Of a stretch of DNA of 64,000 bases, positions 38,166-47,643 are shown piece after piece. The position numbers were made by a program, and so were the translations under genes. Numbering within the stretch: position 1 is the stretch's first letter; each line of letters opens with the position of its first letter. The notes under the pieces are model-generated. The model was not told the DNA's origin and did not search any database. It saw only the letters and a list, made by a program, of their open reading frames with translations. The DNA is from JAZGGS01 sp963749485. Lineage in GTDB: Bacteria > Bacteroidota > Ignavibacteria > Ignavibacteriales > Ignavibacteriaceae. The stretch is taken from positions 7,577 to 71,576 of the forward strand of contig CAVVMV010000007.1 of assembly GCA_963749485.1 (NCBI GenBank), given 5' to 3'.

Positions 38166-40238
38166 TTATAGCAGTTCTTTTCTGCTTAAAGACAGTTTGC
38201 CGTTATCTGTTTTAATAAGTTTAACTTTAACCTTGTCACCGGTTTTAAAGTAATCGGATACTTTTTCAACTCTCTTATTATCTATCTGCGAAATATGAAG
38301 TAAGCCCTCTTTACCGGGCAGTATTTCAACAAACGCTCCAAAGTCAACAATTTTTACAATAACACCATCATATATTTCCCCAACTTCCGGGGTTGCAGTA
38401 AGTTGTTTGATATATTCTTTACACTTAGTGGCGCTTTCTCCGTTTGTTGATGAAATATTAATGGTTCCGTCATCTTCAACAGATATTTCAACACCGAATA
38501 ATCTCTGCATACCCTGGATTGTTTTTCCACCGGGACCAATTATAAGACCAATCTGGTCAGTTTCAACATTCATCGAAATTAATCTTGGTGCATATTCTGA
38601 TAATTGTTCGCGGGCTTTATCTATTGCTTCATTCATTACGTTAAGAATGTGCATTCTTCCTTCCTTTGCCTGCTGCAGGGCTTTTTCCATAATTTCGAAT
38701 GAAATGCCCTGTATTTTTATATCCATCTGGAATGCTGTTATACCATCGGAAGTACCGGCAACTTTAAAATCCATATCTCCCAGATAATCTTCATTTCCAA
38801 GAATATCAGAAAGGACAGAAAATTGGTCATCTTCTTTTACAAGTCCCATTGCAATACCGGAAACAGGTTTGCGAATAGGTACGCCAGCATCCATCATTGC
38901 AAGCGACCCGGCACATACTGTTGCCATGGAAGATGAGCCGTTTGATTCGAGAATATCGGAAATAATCCTAACCGTGTAAGGAAACTGACTCTCTTCCGGA
39001 AAAACAATTTTCAAAGCTCTTTCTGCAAGGTTTCCGTGTCCAACTTCTCTTCTTCCAACGCCGGTCATTCTTCCAACTTCGCCAACGCTAAACGGGGGAA
39101 AATTATAGTGAAGCATAAATTTCTTTTTATATTCTTCACGTAAACCATCAATAATCTGTTCATCACGTTTTGAACCGAGTGTAATAGTAGTGCAACTTTG
39201 GGTTTCTCCTCTTGTAAAGAGTGCAGAACCATGTGTTCTTGGTAAGTTACCAAGTTCAATGGTAATAGGTCTTACCTGTGTGGTGGTTCTTCCATCCAAC
39301 CGTATTCCTTCTTCAAGAATGCGCTTGCGCATAAAATCTTTTTCAATATCGTGCAGGATGTTTGAAATAGCACCTTCCTGCTCAGGATATTTTTCTTCAA
39401 GCGATTCTTTAACTTCTTTTTTAAGCTCACTGTTTTTCTGGGCTCTTTCTTCCTTGGTAAGAACGGAGTAAACGATATCTTTAAACTTTTGTTCGCCCAA
39501 TTGGTAAACATCGTTTTTCATATCTTCATCAACTTCCTTTTTTTCTACCTCCCATTTAGGTTTGCCTGCTTCTTCTTTAAGATCTAACTGGAGCTTAACA
39601 ATTTTCTTTATTTCAGACTCAGCAAACTTTAATGCATCAAGCAATTCTTCTTCATTCACCTCGTTCGATTCACCTTCAACCATCATAATCGAATCTTCAG
39701 TTCCGGCAACAATAAGTTCCATATCGCTGTTATCTATTTCAGTGTGCGATGGATTTACAACAAATTTTCCATCTATCCTTCCAACCCTTACTTCAGCCAT
39801 AGGACCATCAAAAGGAATATCTGAAATTGTTAAAGCAGCAGATGCACCTATTGCACCGAGCACATCGGGATCGTTTTCACCATCATACGAGAGTACGAAT
39901 GAAATAATTTGTGTTTCATTTTGGAAATCTTTTGGGAATAAAGGTCTTATCGGTCTATCTATTAATCTTGCAGTTAGTATTTCTTTTTCGGTAGGTCTCG
40001 CTTCTCTTTTAAAGAACCCACCCGGAATTTTTCCTGCAGCAGAGGTTCTTTCGCGGTATTCAACTTGCAGCGGAAAAAAGCCCCTGTCTTCTTTTGCTTC
40101 TGTTTCGGCAACTGCAGAAACCAACACCATTGTATCTCCATAGCGAACCATAACGGCACCGTTTGCTTGTCTTGCATATCTACCGGTTTCTATGGATAAT
40201 ATTTTCCCGCCAATTTCAACTTCTTTTTTAACAATCAT
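38166..40238 (-). CDS. pnp: Polynucleotide phosphorylase
   Basis: PNPase is the phosphorolytic 3'-5' exoribonuclease of mRNA decay. The 690-residue protein is intact: two RNase PH domains (GRYARQANGAVMVRYGDTMVLVSAV near the start; HYNFPPFSVGEVGRMTGVGRREVGHGNLAERAL in the second), with active-site residues in DGITAFQMDIKIQGIS. A KH domain (IGLIIGPGGKTIQGMQ, near residue 560) and a C-terminal S1 domain (GEIYDGVIVKIVDFGAFVEILPGKEGLLHIS) follow. It is the last gene of the rimP-nusA-infB operon, nine bases after rpsO, the same rpsO-pnp order found widely in bacteria. Confidence 0.98.
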   Translation of the reverse strand: MIVKKEVEIGGKILSIETGRYARQANGAVMVRYGDTMVLVSAVAETEAKEDRGFFPLQVEYRERTSAAGKIPGGFFKREARPTEKEILTARLIDRPIRPLFPKDFQNETQIISFVLSYDGENDPDVLGAIGASAALTISDIPFDGPMAEVRVGRIDGKFVVNPSHTEIDNSDMELIVAGTEDSIMMVEGESNEVNEEELLDALKFAESEIKKIVKLQLDLKEEAGKPKWEVEKKEVDEDMKNDVYQLGEQKFKDIVYSVLTKEERAQKNSELKKEVKESLEEKYPEQEGAISNILHDIEKDFMRKRILEEGIRLDGRTTTQVRPITIELGNLPRTHGSALFTRGETQSCTTITLGSKRDEQIIDGLREEYKKKFMLHYNFPPFSVGEVGRMTGVGRREVGHGNLAERALKIVFPEESQFPYTVRIISDILESNGSSSMATVCAGSLAMMDAGVPIRKPVSGIAMGLVKEDDQFSVLSDILGNEDYLGDMDFKVAGTSDGITAFQMDIKIQGISFEIMEKALQQAKEGRMHILNVMNEAIDKAREQLSEYAPRLISMNVETDQIGLIIGPGGKTIQGMQRLFGVEISVEDDGTINISSTNGESATKCKEYIKQLTATPEVGEIYDGVIVKIVDFGAFVEILPGKEGLLHISQIDNKRVEKVSDYFKTGDKVKVKLIKTDNGKLSLSRKELL

Positions 40239-40247
40239 TTTTAAACC

Positions 40248-40511
40248 TTACTTTCTAATATTCAATTCTTTGATAATTACTCTGTATCTTTCTATGTCTT
40301 TTGCAGTTAGATAATCCAACAGTCTTCTTCTCTTGCCAACCATCATCATTAATCCTCTTCTGGAATGGTGATCCTTTTTGTGCGTGCTAAAGTGGTCTGT
40401 AAGATCGTTAATTCTTTTTGTTAAAAGCGCAATCTGTACTTCCGATCTGCCGGAATCATTTTCACTTTTGCCAAATTTCTTAACGATCTCTTGTTTTTCT
40501 TCTTTTGTCAT
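40248..40511 (-). CDS. rpsO: 30S ribosomal protein S15
   Basis: S15 binds the central domain of 16S rRNA and helps form intersubunit bridge B4. The 87-residue protein has the family core SEVQIALLTKRINDLTDHFSTHKKDHHSRRGLMMMVGKRRRLLDYL. It sits between ribF and pnp in the conserved order. I saw no obvious S15 autoregulatory structure in the 51-base leader. Confidence 0.98.
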   Translation of the reverse strand: MTKEEKQEIVKKFGKSENDSGRSEVQIALLTKRINDLTDHFSTHKKDHHSRRGLMMMVGKRRRLLDYLTAKDIERYRVIIKELNIRK

Positions 40512-40562
40512 TCTACTATACCTTATATTAATTATACAATGTAACCCCAGAATTAACCGGGA

Positions 40563-41498
40563 TCAATTAATTTGCTTTAAAATTTTTAATCCTATTTCTT
40601 TATCTTTTTTCATCTGTTTTACAAGCTCTTCAGCAGACGAAAATTTTTCTTCTCCTCTTATTCTATCTACAACATTAACCCGAACAGTTTGATTATAAAT
40701 TTGTTTGTTGAAATCAATAATATAAACTTCAGGGATTATCTCTCCCGCCTCATGAAAAGTAGGGCGGCTGCCAATACTTAAAAGGGCGTTATGTTTTTTT
40801 TCTTCAACAATACACTCTGCAGCATAGATGCCTGTTGCAGGTAAAAGTTTATCTTCATTTTCTACCAGAAGATTTGCTGTGGGAAATCCAAGTTCCCTTC
40901 CCCGTTTGTCTCCAGGTACAACTACTCCTTCGAAAGAATAAAAGCGCCCTAACATTTTATTAGCATTTACAATATCGCCTGCAATAAGTGCCTTACGTAT
41001 CTTTGTGCTGCTAACAATAATATCATCAATCTTATATTCCGGAACAGCTGTTACTCCAAATCCTATTTCTTCCCCTTTCTTTTTCAAAATTTCTATATCT
41101 CCGCCTCTTCCTTTTCCAAAGTGATGATCGTAGCCGATAACAATTTCTTTAACACCAATACCATTAATTAGATATTTATCAACAAATTCTTCAGGAGTTT
41201 GCTGCGAGAATTCTTTTGTAAATTGAATAACCAACAGGTTATCCATTCCAAAAGTTTCAATTATTTTTTTCTTTTCAGAAAGTGTGCTTAACAGTTTAAT
41301 TTTATTGCCCCCGGGAATAACTTTACGCGGGTGAGGTGAAAAAGTTATAAGCAGACTTCTGCCGCCAAATTCTGTTGCTTTCTGAACAACCGCTTCAATA
41401 ATTTCTTTATGCCCCAAATGAATTCCATCAAAGGTTCCAAGCGTGATAATAGTGTTGTCGTTATGTTCTACTTCTAAAAAATCTTGGTATATCTGCAT
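40563..41498 (-). CDS. ribF: Bifunctional riboflavin kinase/FAD synthetase
   Basis: RibF phosphorylates riboflavin to FMN and adenylates FMN to FAD. The 311-residue protein has the FAD-synthetase nucleotidyltransferase motif LGTFDGIHLGHKEII (residues about 21-35), VIGYDHHFGKGRGGDIEIL, and SSTKIRKALIAGDI. The C-terminal riboflavin kinase barrel has GVVVPGDKRGRELGFPTANLLVE and IGSRPTFHE. Full length. It lies between truB and rpsO, as in many genomes. Confidence 0.97.
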   Translation of the reverse strand: MQIYQDFLEVEHNDNTIITLGTFDGIHLGHKEIIEAVVQKATEFGGRSLLITFSPHPRKVIPGGNKIKLLSTLSEKKKIIETFGMDNLLVIQFTKEFSQQTPEEFVDKYLINGIGVKEIVIGYDHHFGKGRGGDIEILKKKGEEIGFGVTAVPEYKIDDIIVSSTKIRKALIAGDIVNANKMLGRFYSFEGVVVPGDKRGRELGFPTANLLVENEDKLLPATGIYAAECIVEEKKHNALLSIGSRPTFHEAGEIIPEVYIIDFNKQIYNQTVRVNVVDRIRGEEKFSSAEELVKQMKKDKEIGLKILKQIN

Positions 41499-41600
41499 AT
41501 TATCTCAGAATATGAACTAAAGCTTATAAATATACTTTAATTAACAGGAAAATGAAATGAAAAATCCACTACCATTTATAGTAATATGGGCTAAATCCAT

Positions 41601-42311
41601 CTACATTAGTAGATTTTTTTCGTCAATTGATTTCAAAAACTGATCAACTTCCAAAGCATCATTTACTGAGTATTCGCCAATTTTTGTCCGGCGTAAATTG
41701 CTTAAAATTCCTCCACATCCCAGCTTTTCGCCAAAGTCGTTTGCAATTACCCTAATGTATGTACCTTTAGAACAGCTAATTTCAAAATGAATATCGGGCA
41801 AATCAATCTTTAAAATATCAAAGCTGTAAATAGTTACTTTGCGCGGTTCTCTCTTTACAGTTTTCCCTTTTCGGGCTAATTTATAGAGTTTTTGTCCATC
41901 AACTTTTAGCGCTGAATACATCGGCGGAATTTGAGAAATTTCACCAAGAAACTGATCGCGTACAATTTTAATCTGCTCTTCATCCAGCTTTTCCGGTATT
42001 GGGTGCGCTTTTGTTTCTGTTTCAGCATCCATGGATGGTGAAGTTAATCCGAGTGTAATTATACCGCTATAGGTTTTATTTAAATCCTGGTATTTATAAA
42101 TCTCTTTGGTTTTTTTCCCCGTACACAAAATCAATAATCCTGTAGCCATGGGATCGAGCGTACCTGCATGACCAACGCGGCGGGCATTAGTTGCTCTCCG
42201 AATTCTGTTAACAACTTTAAATGATGTCCAACTATGAGGTTTGTCGATCAGTAAAACTTCGCCGGCTTTAAAATCAAGTTTTGAAAAATCACTCGTTTGT
42301 TTTGTTACCAT
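41601..42311 (-). CDS. truB: tRNA pseudouridine(55) synthase TruB
   Basis: TruB makes pseudouridine 55 in the T loop of tRNA. The catalytic Asp is in the GTLDPMATGLLILCTGKKTK motif, preceded by LLIDKPHSWTSFKVVNRIRR. TYIRVIANDFGEKLGCGG and the final DALEVDQFLKSI also fit. I place the start at ATG 42311 (MVTKQTSDF), which overlaps rbfA by 23 bases; an ATG at 42332 would add seven residues of no family similarity. The protein is about 236 residues and lacks a long PUA domain. It lies in the rbfA-truB-ribF order of the operon. Confidence 0.95.
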   Translation of the reverse strand: MVTKQTSDFSKLDFKAGEVLLIDKPHSWTSFKVVNRIRRATNARRVGHAGTLDPMATGLLILCTGKKTKEIYKYQDLNKTYSGIITLGLTSPSMDAETETKAHPIPEKLDEEQIKIVRDQFLGEISQIPPMYSALKVDGQKLYKLARKGKTVKREPRKVTIYSFDILKIDLPDIHFEISCSKGTYIRVIANDFGEKLGCGGILSNLRRTKIGEYSVNDALEVDQFLKSIDEKNLLM

Positions 42312-42651
42312 CTTCTTTATGGATCCTGTCAATCAATCCTTCAATTTTTTCAACGAAATCGAGAGTATCATCAATAAAAAATTTTATTTCGGGAACGAAC
42401 TTTAAGCTTATTCTATGAGCCAGCTCTGTACGTATAAACTTGGTTTTATTATCTATCCTGTCCAGCACCAATGCTCTTTTTTCTTTTTCAAGAACCGATA
42501 GATAAATTTTAGCCATTTTAAGATCGGGGCTTACTTTAACATTTGTTATTGTAATAAACCCAAGCTCGGGTTGCTGAATTTTATGTAAGAAGATGGAACT
42601 AACTTCTTTTTTTATAAGCTGTTCAACTTTATCAATTCTATGGGATGACAT
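42289..42651 (-). CDS. rbfA: Ribosome-binding factor A
   Basis: RbfA is a KH-fold factor for late 30S maturation. The 120-residue protein starts MSSHRIDKVEQLIKKEVSSIFLHKI and has LGFITITNVKVSPDLKMAKIYLSVLE, FIRTELAHRISLKFVPEIKFFIDDTLD. It follows infB by 60 bases and overlaps truB. Confidence 0.96.
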   Translation of the reverse strand: MSSHRIDKVEQLIKKEVSSIFLHKIQQPELGFITITNVKVSPDLKMAKIYLSVLEKEKRALVLDRIDNKTKFIRTELAHRISLKFVPEIKFFIDDTLDFVEKIEGLIDRIHKEDGNKTNE

Positions 42652-42710
42652 TTTATTGCTGGGTATTTTGATATATTAATTTGCTGAGAGCTAATTAGTG
42701 TTTAGTAAAA

Positions 42711-45270
42711 TCAGGCAAGGGTTTGTTTTGTTTCAACCAGTTTGTAAGCTTCAAGTATATCGCCTACTTTAACATCGTTATAGTTATTAATATTCAGACC
42801 ACATTCATAGCCGGCATCTACCTCTTTAACATCATCCTTAAACCTGCGCAGGGTTCCAATTTCACCTTCCTGTATTACAATACCATCTCTAATCAACCTG
42901 ATTTTGCTGCTCCTGGAAATTTTACCTTCAAGCACATAACAGCCGGCAACAGTTCCAAATTTTGGAACTTTGAATAAGTCTCTTACTTCAACTGTTGCTA
43001 CAACTTCTTCTGAAACTACTGGTGAGAGTAAACCTTCCAGGGCAGATTTAACTTCGTTTATTGCATCGTAAATAACGTTATACATTCTTACGTCAACACT
43101 TTGTTTTTCAGCAAGTTTACGTGCATTTAAGTTTGGTCTTACATGAAAACCGATAATAATTGCATCCGATGCATCGGCAAGCAGCACATCACTTTCGGAG
43201 ATACCACCAACACCTTTATGAATAACCCGCACAATAACTTCTTCTGTAGAAAGTTTCATCAGGGAATCTGCTAAAGCTTCAACGGAACCATCTACATCAC
43301 CTTTAACTATAAGCGGAAGTTCTTTTACTCCGCCAATGCTAATCTGTTTTGCAATTTCATCAAGCGTGATGTGATGAACCTGTTTCTGGTCCTGCTCTCT
43401 TTTAAGTTGTTGTCTTTTAAGTCCTATTTCCCTGGCATCTCTTTCCGATTCAAGTACAACAAAAGTATCGCCAGCTTGCGGCGTACCTTCCAAACCTAAT
43501 ACTAAAACTGGTGTTGATGGAGCTGCTTCAAAAACTTTTTTACCTCTTTCATCAAACATTGCTCTTACTTTACCCTGGTAGATTCCCGCAACAAAAGGAT
43601 CGCCGATTTTTAATGTTCCTTTTTGCACCAGAATTGTTCCAGTAATTCCTCTTCCTTTATCAAGTTCTGCTTCAACAACAGCGCCGCGTACATTTCTATC
43701 GGGATTTGCTTTTAAATCGAGCATTTCTGCTTCAAGTAATATTGTATCTAACAGCTTGTCAATGTTAGTACCTGCTTTTGCAGAAATTTCCACACACTGA
43801 TATTTACCTCCCCAATCTTCAACAAGGATATTTCTATCAGCAAGCTGTTGTTTAATTTTTTCTACATTAGCGCCCGGTTTATCGATTTTATTAATCGCAA
43901 TAACTATTGGCACTTCAGCTGCCAGGGCATGGTTTATTGCTTCAACTGTTTGCGGCATAACAGCATCATCCGCAGCAACAATAAGCACAACAATATCGGT
44001 TAACTGTGCACCGCGAGCCCTCATGGCTGTAAATGCTTCATGACCCGGAGTATCTAAGAAAGGTTATTGATTTGCCGTCGCCAACATCCATTTTATAAGC
44101 ACCAATGTGCTGAGTAATTCCACCCGATTCACCGGCAACAACATTTGTTCTTCTTACATAATCCAGAAGCGAGGTTTTACCATGATCTACGTGACCCATA
44201 ATTGTAACAACAGGTGAACGGAATTTTAAAGATTCGGGATCGTCCTCAAAATCTTCAAGTGCTTCGGCAGTATATTCTTCCTGGAATTCAACTTCAAACC
44301 CAAATTCATCTGCGACCATGGTTATAGTTTCCACATCAAGCCGCTGGTTTATAGAAACCATCAATCCAAGTTCAATACATTTAGAAATAACATCGCCAAC
44401 AGGAACCTGCATTAAATTCGCCAGTTCGTTAACAGCAATAAACTCGTTTACTTTTATCTTCTGACCTTCCAGGACCATTTCTTCCTGTACTCTTTCTTCT
44501 TCGGCTTCCCTGTCTTGTCTTTTCTTTTTTCTAAAGCTTGCTCTGCCGGAAACCCGGCTATCATCCATACTTGATAAGGTTTTTTTGATGGCTTTTTTTA
44601 CATCTTGTTCATTTATCTCAAACTTTTTAACCCGCTTCTTTTTCTTAGCAACAGGAGTTTCTTCAGTACCTGCATCAGTAGTTTTTCTGCGCATACGCGG
44701 CTTACGTTTTTTCTTTGCAGTCGCCTTTTCATCTCCATCTTTAGTTTTCTGCGGCTTCTTATCCTCCTCAAGATCGATCTTACCAATAACCTTTAGTCCT
44801 TTTTGCTTACCTGCTTTTTTCTCTTTCTGTTTAGGAGATTCTTTGGCTTTCTCATCTTTAGATTTAACTTCTGTCCCAGTCTCAGTTTTATCTTTTTCTT
44901 TAACGACTTTCTCTTCTTCAGATTCCTCTTCTTCTGCAACTTTATCGGTTATTTTAATTTCCTCAGGTTCAGAAACCGGGGCTGTTTCTTCAACAGCTAC
45001 TTCTGTTCCCGCCTCAACAGCTTCTTCAATTGCTTTTTCTGCTCTCTTCTTATGAAACTCTGCTATTTTTTTGTAATGTTTTTCAGCTTTTTCAATATCC
45101 TTTTTGTAATGATCATTGATTGAGGCGATCATCTCTTCGTTAAGCATAGACATATGAGATTTAACCTTAAAGCCCTTTTCTCTTAAAAACTCGACGAGAT
45201 TATCGGCGGAAAGATTATACTCCGTTGCCAGATTATAAATTCTTATTTTCTTTTGTTTAGCTTCAGCCAT
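42711..45270 (-). CDS. infB: Translation initiation factor IF-2, one frameshift
   Basis: IF-2 is the GTPase that brings initiator tRNA to the 30S subunit. The N-terminal part has an IF2_N helix (KIRIYNLATEYNLSADNLVEFLRE) and a long Lys/Glu-rich linker (about residues 60-260). The G domain has VTIMGHVDHGKTSLLDYV (G1), the expected DTPGHEAFTAMRARG (G3) and NKIDKPGA (G4). Domains II-IV follow to GDILEAYKLVETKQTLA. One extra A near 44053 shifts ITFL-DTPGHEAF out of frame (the read becomes ITFLRYSGS-stop). An essential gene broken at an invariant motif is strong evidence for a sequence error. Assembled length is about 853 residues. Confidence 0.97.
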
Positions 45271-45294
45271 ATTTTACACCGGAAATTGAGATGT

Positions 45295-46539
45295 TTACTC
45301 TTCTTCAAATTGTGATTTTATCAGTTCAATAATCTCAGTAACTTTCTTTTCATCGAACTGTTCTATTTCTGCTAGTTTTTCCTGCCCGGCTGTTAATACT
45401 TCCAGTGCAGTATCGTAACGGTTATTTATAAGAATATCATAAACTTCTTCACCAAGATCTTCCTTAAGGTCTATCAATTCAATGTCTTCATCATAATCTT
45501 CAAATGGTTTTTCTTCTCTTAAAATTTCTATCTCATAACCGGTTAGCTTCATTGCAAGTCTTATATTAACTCCGTTCCTTCCAACAATAATTGAAACCTG
45601 ATCAGAGTCGGCAGTAATAACAGCTTTCTTTTCATCCTCATCAAGTTCAATCTCTTTAATTTTAGCAGGTGCCAGAGCTCTTTGAATAAAGTAGATCGGG
45701 TCATCTGAATAATTTATCACATCAATATTTTCGTTATTAAGTTCTCTAACAATGGCATGAATACGAACACCCTTCATACCAACACATGCACCAACAGCAT
45801 CAATTCTTGCATCCTGCGATTCAACTGCTACTTTGGCTCTTTCGCCTGGTTCGCGGGCAATAGCTTTTATATCTATTATCCCGTCATAAATTTCAGGAAT
45901 TTCTATCTCAAAAAGTCTTTGGAGAAACATATTATCCGCCCTGGAAATAATAATAACCGGACCGCTGTTACCCTTGGTAACATCTTTAACAATAGCTCTA
46001 ATTGTTTCGCCTTTTTTGTAACGCTCGAACGGAATTTGCTCAGAGCGTGGTAAGAGCAATTCGTTTTTGTTATGGTTAACCAGTATATCGCTTTTCCTAA
46101 GCTGGTAAATATCTCCAACAACTATTTCGCCGAGCAGCTCTTTATACTCGCTGTAAACTATTTCTTTTTCAATTTCCCTTATCTTCTGGTTTAAGCTTTG
46201 TTTAGCCAGGGTAATTAATCTTCTTCCCAGAGAGGAAAGTTCTATTTTTTCAACAAAATCTTCTCCAACTTCAAGTTCGTCTTCGTTCCCTTTTGAGTTA
46301 ACTTCATCGATACTTATTTGTGTATCGGGGTCTTCAACTTCTTCAACAATTTCTCTTTCCAGAAATATCTCTATATCACCTCTATCCACATTCACAACAA
46401 CGTCGAACTTAGCTTCCTCGCCATATTTTTTTCTTATAAGAATACCGAAGACATCTTCGAGTATGCCTGCTAAAACATCTTTATCAAGACCTTTAATCTT
46501 TACCATATCGGAAAATGATTCAACTATATCACGGTTCAT
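45295..46539 (-). CDS. nusA: Transcription termination/antitermination protein NusA
   Basis: NusA binds RNA polymerase and modulates pausing, termination and antitermination. The 414-residue protein has the N-terminal domain (DIVESFSDMVKIKGLDKDVLAGILEDVFGILIRKKYG), an S1 domain (about residues 137-200), and KH1/KH2 (PGERAKVAVESQDARIDAVGACVGMKGVRIHAIVRELNNENIDVI; VSIIVGRNGVNIRLAMKLTGYEIEI). A short acidic C-terminus follows. It lacks the two acidic repeats of E. coli NusA. It lies in rimP-nusA-infB order with gaps of 15 and 24 bases. Confidence 0.97.
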   Translation of the reverse strand: MNRDIVESFSDMVKIKGLDKDVLAGILEDVFGILIRKKYGEEAKFDVVVNVDRGDIEIFLEREIVEEVEDPDTQISIDEVNSKGNEDELEVGEDFVEKIELSSLGRRLITLAKQSLNQKIREIEKEIVYSEYKELLGEIVVGDIYQLRKSDILVNHNKNELLLPRSEQIPFERYKKGETIRAIVKDVTKGNSGPVIIISRADNMFLQRLFEIEIPEIYDGIIDIKAIAREPGERAKVAVESQDARIDAVGACVGMKGVRIHAIVRELNNENIDVINYSDDPIYFIQRALAPAKIKEIELDEDEKKAVITADSDQVSIIVGRNGVNIRLAMKLTGYEIEILREEKPFEDYDEDIELIDLKEDLGEEVYDILINNRYDTALEVLTAGQEKLAEIEQFDEKKVTEIIELIKSQFEEE

Positions 46540-46554
46540 TTTAGTTTAACTCCT

Positions 46555-47007
46555 TTAGGAAAAACTTACTAATACTTTTGCTTTAATTATATCTTCAAAT
46601 TTAATTACCTGTTCTCTGTCTGAATAAAAATAAAGATTATCCTCTTCAATTTTTACCAGCTTGGCGGTAATACTTTTTTTATTTTCCCCGGATTTATATC
46701 TTACTTCAAATTTCCGGTTAATATGTTTTTTATACTGCTTCAAATATTCCAAGGGACGATCCACACCGGGTGTAGAGACATCCAGCCGGTAAGCAGAATT
46801 GAGTAATTCGTTCTTTTCGATTACATCGTTTATTTCCCTGCTAATTCTTGCGCAGTCATCGGCAGAGAGATTATCTTCTCCATCAATAAAAATTTCAATT
46901 ACGTGGTTCCTCTCAGATCCCCTAAACAGAACTTCTAAAAGGAGGAGATTATTTTTCTCTGAAATTTCCTGCGCTGCATTTAAAATATTTTGCTTAGTTG
47001 AGTTCAT
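46555..47007 (-). CDS. rimP: Ribosome maturation factor RimP
   Basis: RimP helps assemble the 30S subunit. The 150-residue protein has LLLLEVLFRGSERNHVIEIFIDGEDNLSADDCARISREINDVIEKNELLNSAYRLDVSTPGVDRPL, the conserved family core with the DVSTPGVDRPL signature, and a C-terminal SH3-like domain. It opens the rimP-nusA-infB operon. The eleven bases before the ATG (TTTTTGTTTAT) contain no Shine-Dalgarno, and a strong hairpin lies directly upstream, so control of translation or termination in the leader is possible. Confidence 0.95.
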   Translation of the reverse strand: MNSTKQNILNAAQEISEKNNLLLLEVLFRGSERNHVIEIFIDGEDNLSADDCARISREINDVIEKNELLNSAYRLDVSTPGVDRPLEYLKQYKKHINRKFEVRYKSGENKKSITAKLVKIEEDNLYFYSDREQVIKFEDIIKAKVLVSFS

Positions 47008-47018
47008 ATAAACAAAAA

Positions 47019-47036
47019 TCGCCCTTAAAAGGGCGA
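47019..47036 (-). terminator. Terminator-like hairpin immediately before rimP
   Basis: TCGCCCTT-TT-AAGGGCGA is a perfect eight-base stem with a two-base loop, followed on the minus strand by TTTTTGTTT and then, eleven bases after the stem, by the rimP ATG. It has the form of an intrinsic terminator for the upstream lapA-like gene. Because it leaves no room for a separate rimP promoter, it could also act as an attenuator of the rimP-nusA-infB operon. The only AGGG near the start is buried in the stem. Confidence 0.65.
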
Positions 47037-47119
47037 ATTAGAGTAAACAAAGATAAGAGTATTTATGGGAAGAAGCAAGAAATCAATATTATCCAACTAC
47101 AGAGTATTTTGATGACAAG

Positions 47120-47365
47120 CTACTCGTTTTCGTACGAATTAGCTCGCTTTTCGGTCTTAAGCTCCTTTTTTTTCCTTCTTTCATAAACGCTGCAAGTAAA
47201 TATTCCTATGACCAATCCGATTATGAAAATGACCACAATTAAAACAATTAAAGGAACCGACAGGTTCCAGAAAAAGATTTTAAGTTCTGTTGTTGTGGTA
47301 TTTTGTACAGCTAAAATTGCAAAAAGCAGAAAGAGAACCGAGATTATAATCAGTTTTGTTCGCAT
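47120..47365 (-). CDS. LapA-domain (DUF1049) small membrane protein
   Basis: An 81-residue protein with two membrane helices (MRTKLIIISVLFLLFAILAVQNTTTTELKIFFWNLSVPLIVLIVVIFIIGLVIG region) and a Lys/Arg/Glu tail. The VQNTTTTELKIFFWNLSVPL turn is the mark of the LapA/DUF1049 family, which in E. coli acts in lipopolysaccharide assembly and control of LpxC degradation. No LapB-like TPR partner is next to it. It lies upstream of rimP and may be co-transcribed with it through the hairpin. Confidence 0.85.
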   Translation of the reverse strand: MRTKLIIISVLFLLFAILAVQNTTTTELKIFFWNLSVPLIVLIVVIFIIGLVIGIFTCSVYERRKKKELKTEKRANSYENE

Positions 47366-47404
47366 AACTTTACAGTTTCAGATTTTGAATGAAATCTATA
47401 ATTA

Positions 47405-47433
47405 ATAATATACAACTTAAATGAGCTACTCAA
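47405..47433 (-). promoter_or_regulatory. Sigma-70-type promoter before the lapA-like gene
   Basis: Minus-strand TTGAGT (47433-47428) and TATTAT (47410-47405) are spaced by 17 bases and lie 39 bases before the lapA-like ATG. This could drive lapA and, by read-through of the hairpin at 47019-47036, the rimP-nusA-infB operon, because no other promoter-like sequence is apparent between them. Confidence 0.4.
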
Positions 47434-47565
47434 AATTTGAAATAAGCACTTTTTTGCAGATATGGGACTTGAGAGGATTTAAGAATAGCATGAATGAATG
47501 AATTAATGACTGGATGAATAAGTAAATCGCTTTTCAATTTGATATAATGTTTGCAATTAGAAAAA

Positions 47566-47602
47566 TAAAAAATGCCATCCTGCAAAACTAGGATGGCATT
47601 TT
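47566..47602 (-). terminator. Terminator of the subtilase gene
   Basis: AAATGCCATCC (47570-47580) pairs with GGATGGCATTT (47591-47601) around a ten-base loop. On the minus strand the stem is followed by TTTTATTTTTC, downstream of the secreted protease. Its stem sequence is nearly identical to that of the terminator at 55068-55102. The rest of the 278-base gap up to 47366 shows nothing else beyond the lapA promoter. Confidence 0.85.
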
Positions 47603-47643
47603 AAATTTCCTACCGTTGGGTGGGAACTAAAATGATCTGCTTT

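Noticed and set aside
39562..40143. Plus-strand open frame of 193 codons opposite pnp
   Set aside because: It is the longest antisense frame in the window but is fully inside the intact pnp gene, is Ser-rich and lacks any domain pattern.
44585..45055. Plus-strand open frames opposite infB
   Set aside because: The Ser/Phe-rich text is the reverse of the Lys/Glu-rich linker of IF-2 and has no features of its own.
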